A stretch of DNA of 64,000 bases from Kutzneria buriramensis (lineage in GTDB: Bacteria > Actinomycetota > Actinomycetes > Mycobacteriales > Pseudonocardiaceae): assembly GCF_003387475.1 (NCBI RefSeq), contig NZ_QUNO01000022.1, positions 143,425 to 207,424 of the forward strand. The letters are read 5' to 3'. A program made the translations under genes and the position numbers. The notes below the pieces were generated by a model, which was not told where the DNA came from, searched no databases, and saw only the letters and a list, made by a program, of their open reading frames with translations. Positions 9,183-18,906 of this stretch are shown one piece after another (position 1 is the stretch's first letter; each line of letters opens with the position of its first letter).

Positions 9183-9884
9183 CTAGCCCCGCCGGCGCAG
9201 CGGAATCACGTCGGCCAGTCCCGTCTTGTCCAGCGCGGCGCGCAGCTGGAGCAGCAGTTCGTCGAGCTGCTCGAGGGAGGCGACGCCAGCGCCAGCGCCG
9301 GCGCGGGCCGCCCGCGCGCGAGCGAGAAAGGCTCGCAGGCCCGGTTCTCGGCGTCGCCGCTGGCCACGGTCGACGACCACCCGATCGCCCGTGACCAGCA
9401 CCGGCGCGAACCGGTGGCGCACGACCTGACGGTAGGAGTGCAGCACGAACAACTCGCCGGCCTGAGCCCCGGCGGGAAGCCGCGTTACCAACTCCAGCTC
9501 GTCGGGCAGGTGAGCCGGCACGCGCACGAGGACGTCGCAGTCGCCGCCGTCGTCGCTGCTGTAGTCGTGGTGGATCAGCAGCGTCACGCCCGCAGCGTCC
9601 AGGTGGGACTGGTCGCCGGCCTCATCGACCAGCTCGCGCAGTTGCCGGTAGCGGGCGGCCATCGCCCGGGTCGCGCTGTGGCCCCAGCACCAGCTCAGCC
9701 AGGTCCAGATGCCGCCGGCGACGGTCGCGAGCGTCGCCTCGACCACGAAGACCGTGAGCAGCACGGATTCGTGGCGTCCGTAGGCGAGGAAGATCGATCC
9801 CAGCGCCGCGACGAAGAGGATGGTCACGATCACCGGGATCGCCACGTACAGCACGCGGGGCGCGAGAGTGGGTGTGCGGGCCAT
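9183..9884 (-). CDS. two-pass membrane protein with cytosolic domain
   Basis: 233 residues. The start at 9884 is fixed by a strong ribosome site (GGAGGGGGAGG) directly upstream; the frame also opens at 9908. Two hydrophobic segments (about residues 12-36 and 43-63) precede a soluble domain of about 150 residues with an acidic loop (YSSDDGGDCD), then a basic, alanine/arginine-rich linker and a short amphipathic C-terminus (LIPLRRRG-like end). Function unknown. Confidence 0.65.
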   Translation of the reverse strand: MARTPTLAPRVLYVAIPVIVTILFVAALGSIFLAYGRHESVLLTVFVVEATLATVAGGIWTWLSWCWGHSATRAMAARYRQLRELVDEAGDQSHLDAAGVTLLIHHDYSSDDGGDCDVLVRVPAHLPDELELVTRLPAGAQAGELFVLHSYRQVVRHRFAPVLVTGDRVVVDRGQRRRREPGLRAFLARARAARAGAGAGVASLEQLDELLLQLRAALDKTGLADVIPLRRRG

Positions 9885-10247
9885 GGCCTCCCCCTCCATT
9901 GTGGACACCGCTGTCCCTGGTACTTCGGCTCCTGCGTGAACGGTGTTACCTCGCTGGCCGATCCCGACCGCCGCCGAAGCCGCCTCCGACCGTGAGTTCG
10001 TACCGTGCCGTCGGCGGCCCGTGGTCGAGCGTCACGTACGAGCCGGGCGGGCTGGTTGCCCTCCATCGCGGACTACAGCTCGAGATGATGCCGGGAGAGG
10101 ATGGGCCCCGGCCGGCTGCTCTGCGCCGGGACTCTTCGGCTACACTGCCCAACGACGGGCAGGTCGCTACGCCGTCCATTCATCGGCCCTATCAGGGCTC
10201 CCGCATCACCCACGCGCCGCAACGCGTCCACTCCAGGGAGCCCATAC

Positions 10248-10934
10248 GTGCCCATGACCTACACGTGGAACGAGCTGACCACGCGGCAGCAGCAGGCCGC
10301 GCGACGAATCCACAGCATGCTGACCGACGCCGGCGTGACCGTCTCGGTGTCCCAGGTCGCCAAGCACTTCGACGACGTGATCGCGTGGCGCGACCACGCC
10401 ATCACCCTGGCTGACCTGTGCGAGAAGACCGGATGGCACCCACCCCAGCAGGACACCAGCGACACCGAACCGACCACGGCGTCTGGGGACCAGGACCCGC
10501 TGGCAGCAGTCCGCGCCGCGAAAGCCGCCATGCTCGCGGCACGGCGCACCTTCAAGAACGCAGTGCTGGCAGCCAAAGACCGCGGTGTCGACCCGATTAC
10601 GCTGGTGGCTGAGGTTCGGGATGTGATGTCCGAGCCGGCAGCCCGCCGCCTGCTCGGCCTGGAATCGTTGCAGGACAAGGCCCGCCGACTCCTCTACGAC
10701 ATCGAGATCGAGGACGGCACCGCACTGGTGCTGGTCGAACGTGGCGTGACGACACTGGATTTCGCGGGCAGCGAGATCATGGACAGCGGCTACCCCCTGC
10801 GTTACAACACAGCCGCCGCGATGCTGGGGCATCTGCGCGAGCACGGCATCACGGCGGCCAAGGACGGCTGGGCGGATCCCACGGAGGCTTTGGCCGAGGG
10901 ACACAGCGTCGAACTGTCCGAGATGCCGGAGTGA
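10248..10934 (+). CDS. hypothetical protein, possible DNA-associated
   Basis: GTG 10248 is preceded by AGGGAG at 10235-10240; an in-frame ATG follows two codons later. About 228 residues. The N-terminal 60 residues are helical (QQQAARRIHSMLTDAGVTVS), followed by an Asp/Thr-rich linker and an alpha/beta C-terminal domain with an acidic end. No catalytic motif recognised. It ends in a shared hairpin terminator with the convergent gene at 11007. Confidence 0.6.
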   Translation: MPMTYTWNELTTRQQQAARRIHSMLTDAGVTVSVSQVAKHFDDVIAWRDHAITLADLCEKTGWHPPQQDTSDTEPTTASGDQDPLAAVRAAKAAMLAARRTFKNAVLAAKDRGVDPITLVAEVRDVMSEPAARRLLGLESLQDKARRLLYDIEIEDGTALVLVERGVTTLDFAGSEIMDSGYPLRYNTAAAMLGHLREHGITAAKDGWADPTEALAEGHSVELSEMPE

Positions 10935-10981
10935 GCCCACCGGTAAGGGGCGGTTCCGGGGTACGGGAGAACGGGGCAATG

Positions 10982-11008
10982 AGCTCCTGAAACCCCTGGT
11001 CAGGAGCT
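10982..11008. terminator. bidirectional hairpin terminator
   Basis: Perfect 9-bp inverted repeat AGCTCCTGA / TCAGGAGCT with a 9-base loop. It lies between convergent genes ending at 10934 and 11007 and overlaps the stop of the latter, so it may terminate both transcripts. Confidence 0.6.
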
Positions 11009-11831
11009 ATGAGGGAATCAGTGGGCGGCCGTGGGTGGTCGTGCCGCCCACCAGGTCGCCCACGGCCCGCTGCGCAAGGGTGACCGAGACCTCCTCGGGG
11101 TCCCCACCATGCTCGTTGTGGCGGTCGAGCAGGTCGTGCAGGGTGTCGTCGGCGTCCTCAGCGGTGGCGTGGATCGACACGTGCCGGTATGCCTTGGGCC
11201 CGTCAGGAGCGTCCAGCCCCTTGGCACGTGAGGTGGTGCGTGCGCCGTCGACGACCAGCACCCACACCGCGGCGGCCGCCCGGTCCTCGGCCATGAGGAC
11301 CCGGACCGCGAGCGTGCCATCGGGTGCACAACCCAACCGCTGCGCCACGGTGATCACGGTCGGGGCCAGGCCCAGGTGCAGGCACCGGCGGGCCACTTCG
11401 AGTTCGGAGGCTCCGGTAGCGGCGACCAACTCGGCCAACGGCTGCTGGGTGTCCCAGCCGTGGCGGACCAGAGCGTCAAGCGAGGGATCCCAGTAGAAGC
11501 CACCCTCACGCTCGGCCGCGGCCCGCAGGCCGGCACGCCAGTCGAAGTCGGGGTCCTCGGCGAGGAACTGACGCAGCAGCAGGTCGGCCTCGCTGCGCCG
11601 ACACTGCACGTCCGGAGGAAGCAGCCGGTGGCAGCGACTTTCGACCGCGCTGATGCCCCGGCCCAGCCGGTCGGCGATCTCGTCCAACGCCACACCGTCG
11701 CGCAGCCACTCGACGAGTTGCTCGTGTTCGCCGTCGGTCCAGATCTCACCGGCCCGGCGCGGCGGAAGCTCGCTGTCCACATCACCTGCCACAGTGACCC
11801 AGCGTAGCGACCATCGCCGCGTCGTAGTCAT
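11007..11831 (-). CDS. Myb/SANT-like HTH DNA-binding protein
   Basis: 274 residues. An N-terminal homeodomain-like module (about residues 31-70) starts with WTDGEHEQLVEWLRDG and continues with the recognition-helix-like DRLGRGISAVESRCHRL, resembling GcrA/SANT or sigma-region-4-like helix-turn-helix segments. The remainder contains a second helical repeat (RHGWDTQQPLAELV) and an alpha/beta C-terminus. ATG 11831 was kept; GTG 11792 is an alternative. Probably a transcription regulator; target unknown. Confidence 0.65.
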   Translation of the reverse strand: MTTTRRWSLRWVTVAGDVDSELPPRRAGEIWTDGEHEQLVEWLRDGVALDEIADRLGRGISAVESRCHRLLPPDVQCRRSEADLLLRQFLAEDPDFDWRAGLRAAAEREGGFYWDPSLDALVRHGWDTQQPLAELVAATGASELEVARRCLHLGLAPTVITVAQRLGCAPDGTLAVRVLMAEDRAAAAVWVLVVDGARTTSRAKGLDAPDGPKAYRHVSIHATAEDADDTLHDLLDRHNEHGGDPEEVSVTLAQRAVGDLVGGTTTHGRPLIPS

Positions 11832-11963
11832 TGATCGCCCAGGGACAGTTGGACGCAGCGGACGTCGCGTCGGGTCGGCGAGTACTACGGGGATCCTGAC
11901 CAGCTCCCCGTCTGCGACTCGACGCTCTGATTCCCTGACCGCGCTGCTGGCCGCCGCCAGGCG

Positions 11964-12602
11964 TCACAGCAACACCGGGCCGGCGGTCGAACAGTCGGTG
12001 TACCGCTGCGTGCCGGGATCGACGCCGCGCAGCGTCGGCACCCACGGCACGTCGGCGCCGGGAACGAGGGTCCCGTGCGATTCCAGGGTGAGCCCCACAA
12101 CGCGGAACTCCGGGCGGCCGGTGCAAGCTGTATTGAGGCGCGCCAACGTGGCCAGGTGATCGCCGCAGAACACCGGATCGGAGTCGGCGACGACCCACAC
12201 CGCGAGCGCGGCGTCGGCGGTGACCGCGTACGTGATCAGCTGGCCGACGTGCTTGTGGTCGGCCGGCCCGAATTGGACTTCGACGATGACGAGTCGGCCG
12301 TGCTCGTCGCGGGCGGCGAGATCCAGGCGCAGGCCGCCGACCGTCTGCTCGATGCCATACCGGCCCGGCGTCGACCAGCGTTCACCGATCACCACTTCCC
12401 GGCCGATGACCTCCAGGTGTCGCACGCCCAGGTGCGGAGCGAGGCAGTCGAGGTGGTCGGCCAGCCAGCGGGTCACGTCGGACTCCCGCGGCCGCCGCAG
12501 CCTCGGATCTCCGACGATCCAGCTCCGGAGGTTGCTCGCGGGCGCGGCCAGGGGATCAGGGCGCCAGCCGCCGTCGCGTTGTTCGCCCGGCTGCTCGGTC
12601 AT
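11964..12602 (-). CDS. PD-(D/E)XK nuclease-like protein
   Basis: 212 residues from ATG 12602. The middle holds RLDLAARDEHGRLVIVEVQF followed by DHKHVGQLITYA. The D...ExQ pattern and the GQLITYA helix resemble the restriction-endonuclease-like (PD-(D/E)XK) domain of DUF4268-type proteins. The E-x-Q in place of E-x-K is common in that group. It may bind or cleave nucleic acid; no methylase partner is visible, so a classical restriction system is not indicated. Confidence 0.6.
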   Translation of the reverse strand: MTEQPGEQRDGGWRPDPLAAPASNLRSWIVGDPRLRRPRESDVTRWLADHLDCLAPHLGVRHLEVIGREVVIGERWSTPGRYGIEQTVGGLRLDLAARDEHGRLVIVEVQFGPADHKHVGQLITYAVTADAALAVWVVADSDPVFCGDHLATLARLNTACTGRPEFRVVGLTLESHGTLVPGADVPWVPTLRGVDPGTQRYTDCSTAGPVLL

Positions 12603-12679
12603 GCGCTCACGGTAGCGGCGACCCCTGACACTCCTATGTGGACGTGGTGGGGGAGTTGCGCCCCAGCCGGCTCGCCGGG

Positions 12680-13267
12680 CTACTGCTCGGTGAAAGCCGA
12701 GTCCGGCAGGACCTTCGTCAGAGTCTCGCCGAGCTGGGTCAGTGCCGTGGTCACGGCGAGCTGCGTGGATCCGTCGACCGCGTCGAGGTCCATCGTGGGG
12801 GCTTCCCATGCGACCCGCCCATCGGCCGCCACCGCCACGGTGATCGTGGCGGTGGCACCGCCGGGCAGCCCGACGTCCAACTGGGCGCGATCGATGATCG
12901 CCGTGGTGTCCAGGCCGATGACGCGGCGGTGCAGTTCGTCGGCGGCCAGCTCGGCCATGCTCTGCAACTCAGCCAGCCGCTGCTGGGCAGCGCGGGTGAC
13001 GTAGTCGGCCCGGTTGCCGACCTCGGTGAGCCGCTCGATCCGCGCGGCGCGGTCGGGCGCGTCCACGGCGTCGGCCATCCACTTGATCGCGGCGATCGCT
13101 TGGCAGATGGCCTGTGCCTCGGGCGCTTCGCACTCGGCCACGACCGCGGGCTTGATCGCGGCGTCCAGTTGCTTGATCAGCTGGCGGATGGTGGGCACGG
13201 CGGCGATGAGTTCGGACCGGGAGCGGGCGTCGCCGCCGGCCGGCAATACCGACTGATCGCTCATCAT
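12680..13267 (-). CDS. hypothetical helical protein
   Basis: 195 residues from a doubled ATG at 13267, with GGAG five bases upstream. The first 110 residues are alpha-helical with regular alanine/leucine spacing, and the C-terminal part is beta-rich (ATITVAVAADGRVAW). No family recognised. It lies 78 bp upstream, in reading direction, of the PD-(D/E)XK-like gene and 150 bp downstream of the HTH gene ending at 13417, probably one transcription unit. Confidence 0.6.
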   Translation of the reverse strand: MMSDQSVLPAGGDARSRSELIAAVPTIRQLIKQLDAAIKPAVVAECEAPEAQAICQAIAAIKWMADAVDAPDRAARIERLTEVGNRADYVTRAAQQRLAELQSMAELAADELHRRVIGLDTTAIIDRAQLDVGLPGGATATITVAVAADGRVAWEAPTMDLDAVDGSTQLAVTTALTQLGETLTKVLPDSAFTEQ

Positions 13268-13416
13268 GGTTCTCCATTCAGGTGCACGGGGTTCTAGCCA
13301 GTTCGTCCTGGTCCGCGTGAGCGGGTCGGTCAGCTCCCGCTGTTTCTCCTCGGTAAGCGCACGGCGCGATCGCGATCCCCGCGTGCCGCTAGTCCTCGGT
13401 GGACGCATCCGCTTCG

Positions 13417-14685
13417 TCACCGTGACGTTTCTGGCCGAGGGGGCCGGGCAGGCCAGCCGGCGCTGGTCGGAGGCTCCGTGTCGACGGTCACGATGTCGCC
13501 GAACTTCTCCCGCAGCATCCGCGCCAGCTGTCCGAGGTCGTTCGTCCTGGAGGCCGGCACGCCGGAGCCGGCGACCTCGCCCGAGGCGTCGACGAACCGC
13601 GACGTGGCTTGGGGCTGGCGATCCGCCGTGAACGGCAGCACCGTGCCGGGCACGTCGGCGGGCGGGGGGTCGATCAGCACGGTGTCGAAGGTGGCAGCGT
13701 GCTTGCGGAGCACGGCGGCGAGGTCGGTGCCCGGGGTCGCGTCGAACATCTCGTCCGGCCGCTCCAGGACGTGGGCCAGGTCGCCGAGCATCACCGCGGC
13801 GCTGGTCTTGCCCTCGGCGGCGCGGGTGCGGCTGACGCCCAGGGGGTTGTTGAGCCAGCGTCCGATCTCGGTGTGGGAGACGCCGGCGGCCTCGGCCAGC
13901 TTGCGGTTGCTGTCGGTCTTGTCGTCGCCGAAGTCGTGGATCTCGTGCACGAGCGGGGGCAGGATCTGCTCGGTGAGCCAGGCCATGCGGTCCTGCAGCG
14001 CGCGCAGTTCGTCGCCGTAGCGGCGCAGCTCGGCGCGCTTGGCGTCGCGGAGGTGCTCGCGGATGGCTTGCATGTGGGCCAGCAGCCCGACCGGGAACAG
14101 CGGCGGGTCGGGACGGCGGTCGGCCAGCCCGGCCAGGATCATGCGGGCCTGCCGGACGAGGTCGTCGTCGGTGTCGGCGGCGTCGATGCGCCACCAAGCC
14201 GGGTGCAGCGCGTCGTCGCTGTCGATCTCGGTCTCGATCCACTGCTGGACGGGCATCGTCTGGCAGGCGGGCAGTTCCTGGCTGCGGAGGGCGATGTGCT
14301 GCTCGATCAGGGGCGCGTGCGTGCGGCCGAGGTCGCCGACGGCGCACGTGAGGCGGTGGGGCTCCTCGGCCTCGACGGTGGTGTCGTCGAGGATGGCCTG
14401 GGCGTGCTCGACCAGCTCGGGGAGCAGGGCGGCGGCCGCGGTGGTGGTCAGCGGGCGGGGGAGCGGCCAGCGGATCTCGTCGGCGTCGACGATCGGCGCC
14501 GCGGAGCGCCAGCTGGCCGGCGCGGGCTCGGCGGTCAGCTCCCCGTCGCCCAGCGACAGCACGACGCAGGGCCGCCAGCCGGCCCAGCGCGGTTTGCCGC
14601 CGTCGGCCCGGACGGGGCCGGGGAGGTAGTCGAGCGGGATCAGGGCGGTCGGGTCGCCCTCCGGCGGACACAGCTGCACTCGCAT
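13417..14685 (-). CDS. HTH-containing regulator-like protein
   Basis: 422 residues from ATG 14685. About residues 240-300 contain a helix-turn-helix of XRE/ParB flavour (SNRKLAEAAGVSHTEIGRWL) followed by DLAHVLERP, as in phage-type repressors. The C-terminus has a proline-rich segment (DPPPADVPGTVLP). The N-terminal half is unassigned. Divergent from the AbrB-repeat gene at 15091, with at least three palindromes in between, which would suit autoregulation. Confidence 0.6.
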   Translation of the reverse strand: MRVQLCPPEGDPTALIPLDYLPGPVRADGGKPRWAGWRPCVVLSLGDGELTAEPAPASWRSAAPIVDADEIRWPLPRPLTTTAAAALLPELVEHAQAILDDTTVEAEEPHRLTCAVGDLGRTHAPLIEQHIALRSQELPACQTMPVQQWIETEIDSDDALHPAWWRIDAADTDDDLVRQARMILAGLADRRPDPPLFPVGLLAHMQAIREHLRDAKRAELRRYGDELRALQDRMAWLTEQILPPLVHEIHDFGDDKTDSNRKLAEAAGVSHTEIGRWLNNPLGVSRTRAAEGKTSAAVMLGDLAHVLERPDEMFDATPGTDLAAVLRKHAATFDTVLIDPPPADVPGTVLPFTADRQPQATSRFVDASGEVAGSGVPASRTNDLGQLARMLREKFGDIVTVDTEPPTSAGWPARPPRPETSR

Positions 14686-14726
14686 GGAACAACGGTGCCA
14701 CCAACGCATGCACCTGTCCAGCGTGT

Positions 14727-14834
14727 AACACGTGTTCCACTCCAAGGTGTCACGCGTGACGAAACGTCGACGGTGACGAAACCTGCCAGGTTTCTGCCAC
14801 CCGCGACGTCGAGCGGTAGTTACTCGCGAGTAAC
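14727..14834. promoter_or_regulatory. palindrome array in divergent promoter
   Basis: Three perfect palindromes: AACACGTGTT at 14727-14736 (core of an imperfect 18-bp one), GTCACGCGTGAC at 14749-14760 and GTTACTCGCGAGTAAC at 14819-14834. A further half-like site, CTACTCGCAGTAAG, is near 14861. They occupy the space between genes starting at 14685 (minus) and 15091 (plus). Operators for one or both flanking DNA-binding proteins are likely. Confidence 0.55.
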
Positions 14835-15090
14835 GAGCGAGAAGATTCTCTTGCCGTTCCCTACTCGCAGTAAGATACGGGTGTCCCACAGTGACATTGA
14901 CGTCACGCTCCGCGTCCCCCGTAAATCAGATCTGCGCCGGAGTTCATTGTGCCCCGTAGTGGTGCTTCCCGACGGCCCGTGTAGATAGCCGTGGTGATGT
15001 GCTTCGGCGGAGAGATTGCTTCCGACGCAAGTGGGTGGAACGGCGTGAGCTGCCTTGCGTCGTCTTGCTGCTGACGGGGAGACTGCTCAG

Positions 15091-18000
15091 GTGACCGCGG
15101 ATTCTCTCTACGACGCGTCGTCGTCCACGCCGGCAGACTCGACTGCGGCCTCGGTGGCGGTGGCGACGCACTGCGACGCCCGAGGCAAGCTCAACCTGCC
15201 CAGCGCCGCCCGCCGACGGCTCGGCATCGCCGACGCCGGCGGGACGGTCATCACCCGCCTGCACCCCGACGGCACGATCACCCTCGAGTCCCTGGCCACC
15301 ACCGTCCTGGCGCTGCGCGCGACGATAGCCCGCGCCGTGCGCCGGCCCCTGACCGCGGTCCTGGACACCATGACCGGCGAGCCGAGCATCCCCGGACGCG
15401 CCCTCGCCCGCGACAGGCTCCTCCTGCACCCCCCGACCAGCACCGCGGCGCTGGTCGTCGACGGCGTGGTGGTGCTGCACCTGCTCGACGACCGCACCCT
15501 GACCGACACCGACGCCGTCGCGCTCGTGGCCGCGCTCACCAGCGGCCGAGGCGGCTTCTGGTCGGTGTCGGAGGCCGCGGTCGGACTGATCGAGGCCGCC
15601 GTGACAACCGCGGTCGCACCCGACGCCCGGGACGCCGACACCCACGCGCTGCTCGCCCACCTGCACGACGAGCTGGACCTGCTGGGCATGCGGCGCAAGC
15701 CGCCGCTGGCCGCCCAGTTCTCCTCCCCGGTGCACGCCGCGACCCAGCACGCGCCCCGGCTGCGCATGGACGAGCAGCTCACCCTCGCCCTGGCCCAGAC
15801 CACCGGCGCCGCCGTGCTGCTGGCCCGCGACCTGCCGGCCGACCACCCCGTGCACGCCCTGATGCCGCACCCGATCCTGGGCTACGCCGACCTCGGCCTG
15901 ACCGCCCTCACGCCGCTGGAGCCCGCCGACCGGATCGCGATGGCCACCGCCGCGCTCGCCGCCGCCGGCGCTCCCGCAAGCCAGCCCCATCTGCCCTGGC
16001 GCACCATCCGCGACAGCCTCACCGGAGCCGGCGTCACCCGCCGCATGACGAACCGGGACGCCCAGGAGGTGCTGGGCCAGATCCTCGACGAGCGCGGCCC
16101 GCGCGGCGCGACCGAGGTGGACGGGGTCCTCGGCTACAACCGGCTCACCGTGCTGGCCGGCGCGCTGCGGGTGCTCGCCGACGCCGACGCGTTGCGCGGC
16201 GAGCCACCCACACCCGGCATCCGCGAGCTGTTCACGGCCCTGCGCGAGGGACTGTCCGCTGTGGACGACATCGGCGCCGTGTCGGACCCGCAGCGGCTGG
16301 CCGAGATCCTCGACCACGCCGGCCACACCGTCACGCCCGCTGTCATCCTGGACGCCTGCTGGTTGCTGCACGAGAACCTCGACGACGTCCACCGCTGGCT
16401 CACCGCCGCCGGCCTCGTGGCGGCCGAGCCCGACAGCCCCAGGCAGGACACAGCCGCGCTCGCGCAGCCGGAGGCCGTGGCGGTGGCCTCGACGCTGTTG
16501 GCCGTGGCCGCCAAGCCGTCCCCGATGCCGGAACGCCTGCACTGGAGCGAGGTTCGCGACGCGCTGCGCGAGGCCGGCCTCCCCGGCGGGATATCAGACC
16601 GCCAGGCGCGGCAACTACTGGCCAACGCCGTGGGCGCGCAGGACCTGGCCGCGTTCACCGCGGACATCGACGCCCGCGGCTACGACCGTGTCGACGCGGT
16701 GATCACGGCCCTGTGCGTCCTCGACCACGCCGGCGCGCTGCCCCCCGCGCCGCTGTCGCCCGACCTGGTCTCGCTGATCACCGCGCTGCGCGCCGCGGTG
16801 TCCATCGTGGACGAGCCCGGGGCCATGTACGGGCCGGGCGAAGTGGCCGAGCTGATCGACGAACGCGTGCCCGGCCTGGCCGCGCAGGTCCGCGTGGCGG
16901 CGGCCTGGCTGGTCAACGACCACGTGGACCTGGCCCGCCGCTGGCTGGCCGGCCACCCAGGCACGGCTCCGGCCGCACCCGCGCCCACATCGGAGGTCCC
17001 GGCCCCGGTCGTCTACACCCCGGCCCCGCACCGCGGGCTCGATCACGCTCCCGCTGCCTCCCCGGCTCTCACCGCGCCGATGGCGGCGCCTCCGCCGGCC
17101 GGGGCCGATGCGCCCGAGCTGACGCTGTCCACGGCGGTCGCCTACGCGGCTCTGGCCGCCGTGGACGAAGTCGAGGCTGCGCACGTGCCCGCGGCCGCGC
17201 TGCTGGCCGCCCTGGAGTACGACGGGTTCGACGTGCCCGACGCTGATGAACTGGACCGGGTCCTGTCCGCCACGCTCGACGGGTTCGCCGCGCCCGCCCT
17301 GGTCCACGTCGACGGTGTCCCCGGTTACCCGCGCCGGGAGTTGATGGCCGCGGCGTTGGACTGGCACGACCAGGTCGGCGACCTGCGCGCGATCCTGCCC
17401 GGGGCCGCCGAAATCGTGCAGCACGTTCACTTCGAGACCGCCGTCGAGCTGGCCGCGCAGCTCGACACAGCCGAGGAGCTCGACCAGCGGCTGGCCAGCC
17501 ACCCGAGCATCTCCGACGCGACCCGCGCCGACCTGGTGTGGCTGCTCACCCATCGCCTCACCTGCGCCCGCAGCTGGCTGAGCGCGCGGTTCAACCGGCC
17601 CGGCGACGCCCTGCGGGTCAGCCTGGCCGGCACCGCCGCCGGAAGGCACCTGGCAGCTGAGGCAGTCCGCCGGCGGCGGTTCGTCCGGGACCGTCTCCTG
17701 GCACTGGCTGAGCCCGGCTCCGAGCCCGAAACCGGTTCGGCAGCGCAGGACACGGTCCCGCCGACCGAACTGGTCGTGGCCGGCGCCGTGCTGGCCGCCA
17801 CGCTGCCTCCGGAGTCGAACCACCACGTGCCCTGGCGGAAGATCCAGGACTGCCTGGCCCGCGCCGACATCACCGTCCCCACCCGCGAAGCCGCGCACGC
17901 CGCTCTGGCGGCCGCGTTCGGCGCGGACGCTGTGCCCGCGCAGACCCAGCACAGCCGCAAGTGGGGCTACGTCCGGCTGGAGCTGATGGCCGCCGCCATC

Positions 18001-18906
18001 GACGCCTGCGACCGGGCCGGGCAGTTGCCCACCATGCTGGCCCTCGCCGCTCTGCGCGACCTGGTCCACGCGCTGCCGGTCGGCCTGGCCGCCGTCGACG
18101 CCCAGGGCGGCGAGGTGCCGACGAAGAGGCGCCTGGAGTCGTTGCTCAACCAGCCCGACCAACAGGTTCCCGGAGCGATCCGTCAGGACGTCGCCTGGTT
18201 GCTGCGTAACAGGCTCGACGCCGTGCGCCGCTGGATCGACGGCCTGGCCGCCGGCGCCGCCTCGCCGAGCGCCACGGGACAGCACGTCCAGGACAAGGAC
18301 TCGGCGCAACCGGACCGCGTGACCGCCGTGGCCAAGCAGCCCAGGCCGGATGGCGAAGTGCCGCGTGATCTTCTCGTGGCCACCGCCGTGCTCGCCGCCG
18401 CGATGCAGTCGCCGCGCGAGCGACACCTGGCCTGGACGCTGGTGCAGGCCCAGCTGGCCAAGGTCGACATTTCTGTCCGGACCCGCGAGGCTCTGCACAC
18501 CACGCTGGCCGAGGTGTTCGGCGTGTTCGGCGTGCCCGCGGCGGTGCAGCACCAGCGGAAGTGGGGCTATGTCCGGCTCGAGCTGCTGGCCGCCGCGATC
18601 ACCGAGTTCCACCGGGCCGGGCAACTGGCGGCCGTCCTGGCGATGCCCGACATCCGGGACCTGGTCACCGGGGCGCGCGCGGGCCTCGAGGTCCTCGGCG
18701 ACACCGACGAGGTCCCGTCGCTGCCAGAGTTCGCGACGCTGCTGCGCGACGGCGGCCACACGGTGCCGGTAGCGCTGCAGCCCGACGTGCAATGGTTGCT
18801 GCTCAACCGAATCGACGACGTGCGCTGCTGGGTCCAGACCTTCAACGACACCGGCAGCGACCAACCCCTGCCTGCCGGTCCGGAAGACAGCGAGGATCGC
18901 TCATGA
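15091..18906 (+). CDS. AbrB-like domain fused to five internal repeats
   Basis: 1271 residues from GTG 15091, with GGGGAG nine bases upstream. About residues 20-70 match a SpoVT/AbrB swapped-hairpin domain (CDARGKLNLPSAARRRLGI). From about residue 300 the protein is built of five diverged units of about 140 residues separated by proline/alanine-rich linkers. Each runs from a W-x-x-[IV]-type helix (LPWRTIRD, VPWRKIQD, LAWTLVQA) through a Y-[DNV]R[LV]-type motif to a W-L-x(6,8)-W pair. No enzyme motif is visible. It overlaps the next gene by 4 nt (ATGA). Scaffold or DNA-organising role is only inference. Confidence 0.7.
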   Translation: MTADSLYDASSSTPADSTAASVAVATHCDARGKLNLPSAARRRLGIADAGGTVITRLHPDGTITLESLATTVLALRATIARAVRRPLTAVLDTMTGEPSIPGRALARDRLLLHPPTSTAALVVDGVVVLHLLDDRTLTDTDAVALVAALTSGRGGFWSVSEAAVGLIEAAVTTAVAPDARDADTHALLAHLHDELDLLGMRRKPPLAAQFSSPVHAATQHAPRLRMDEQLTLALAQTTGAAVLLARDLPADHPVHALMPHPILGYADLGLTALTPLEPADRIAMATAALAAAGAPASQPHLPWRTIRDSLTGAGVTRRMTNRDAQEVLGQILDERGPRGATEVDGVLGYNRLTVLAGALRVLADADALRGEPPTPGIRELFTALREGLSAVDDIGAVSDPQRLAEILDHAGHTVTPAVILDACWLLHENLDDVHRWLTAAGLVAAEPDSPRQDTAALAQPEAVAVASTLLAVAAKPSPMPERLHWSEVRDALREAGLPGGISDRQARQLLANAVGAQDLAAFTADIDARGYDRVDAVITALCVLDHAGALPPAPLSPDLVSLITALRAAVSIVDEPGAMYGPGEVAELIDERVPGLAAQVRVAAAWLVNDHVDLARRWLAGHPGTAPAAPAPTSEVPAPVVYTPAPHRGLDHAPAASPALTAPMAAPPPAGADAPELTLSTAVAYAALAAVDEVEAAHVPAAALLAALEYDGFDVPDADELDRVLSATLDGFAAPALVHVDGVPGYPRRELMAAALDWHDQVGDLRAILPGAAEIVQHVHFETAVELAAQLDTAEELDQRLASHPSISDATRADLVWLLTHRLTCARSWLSARFNRPGDALRVSLAGTAAGRHLAAEAVRRRRFVRDRLLALAEPGSEPETGSAAQDTVPPTELVVAGAVLAATLPPESNHHVPWRKIQDCLARADITVPTREAAHAALAAAFGADAVPAQTQHSRKWGYVRLELMAAAIDACDRAGQLPTMLALAALRDLVHALPVGLAAVDAQGGEVPTKRRLESLLNQPDQQVPGAIRQDVAWLLRNRLDAVRRWIDGLAAGAASPSATGQHVQDKDSAQPDRVTAVAKQPRPDGEVPRDLLVATAVLAAAMQSPRERHLAWTLVQAQLAKVDISVRTREALHTTLAEVFGVFGVPAAVQHQRKWGYVRLELLAAAITEFHRAGQLAAVLAMPDIRDLVTGARAGLEVLGDTDEVPSLPEFATLLRDGGHTVPVALQPDVQWLLLNRIDDVRCWVQTFNDTGSDQPLPAGPEDSEDRS

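Noticed and set aside
14944..18864. Two long minus-strand frames (14944-16542 and 16615-18864)
   Set aside because: Mirror images of the AbrB-repeat gene; Arg/Gly/Gln-rich translation and no ribosome sites, as expected from the antisense of high-GC coding DNA.
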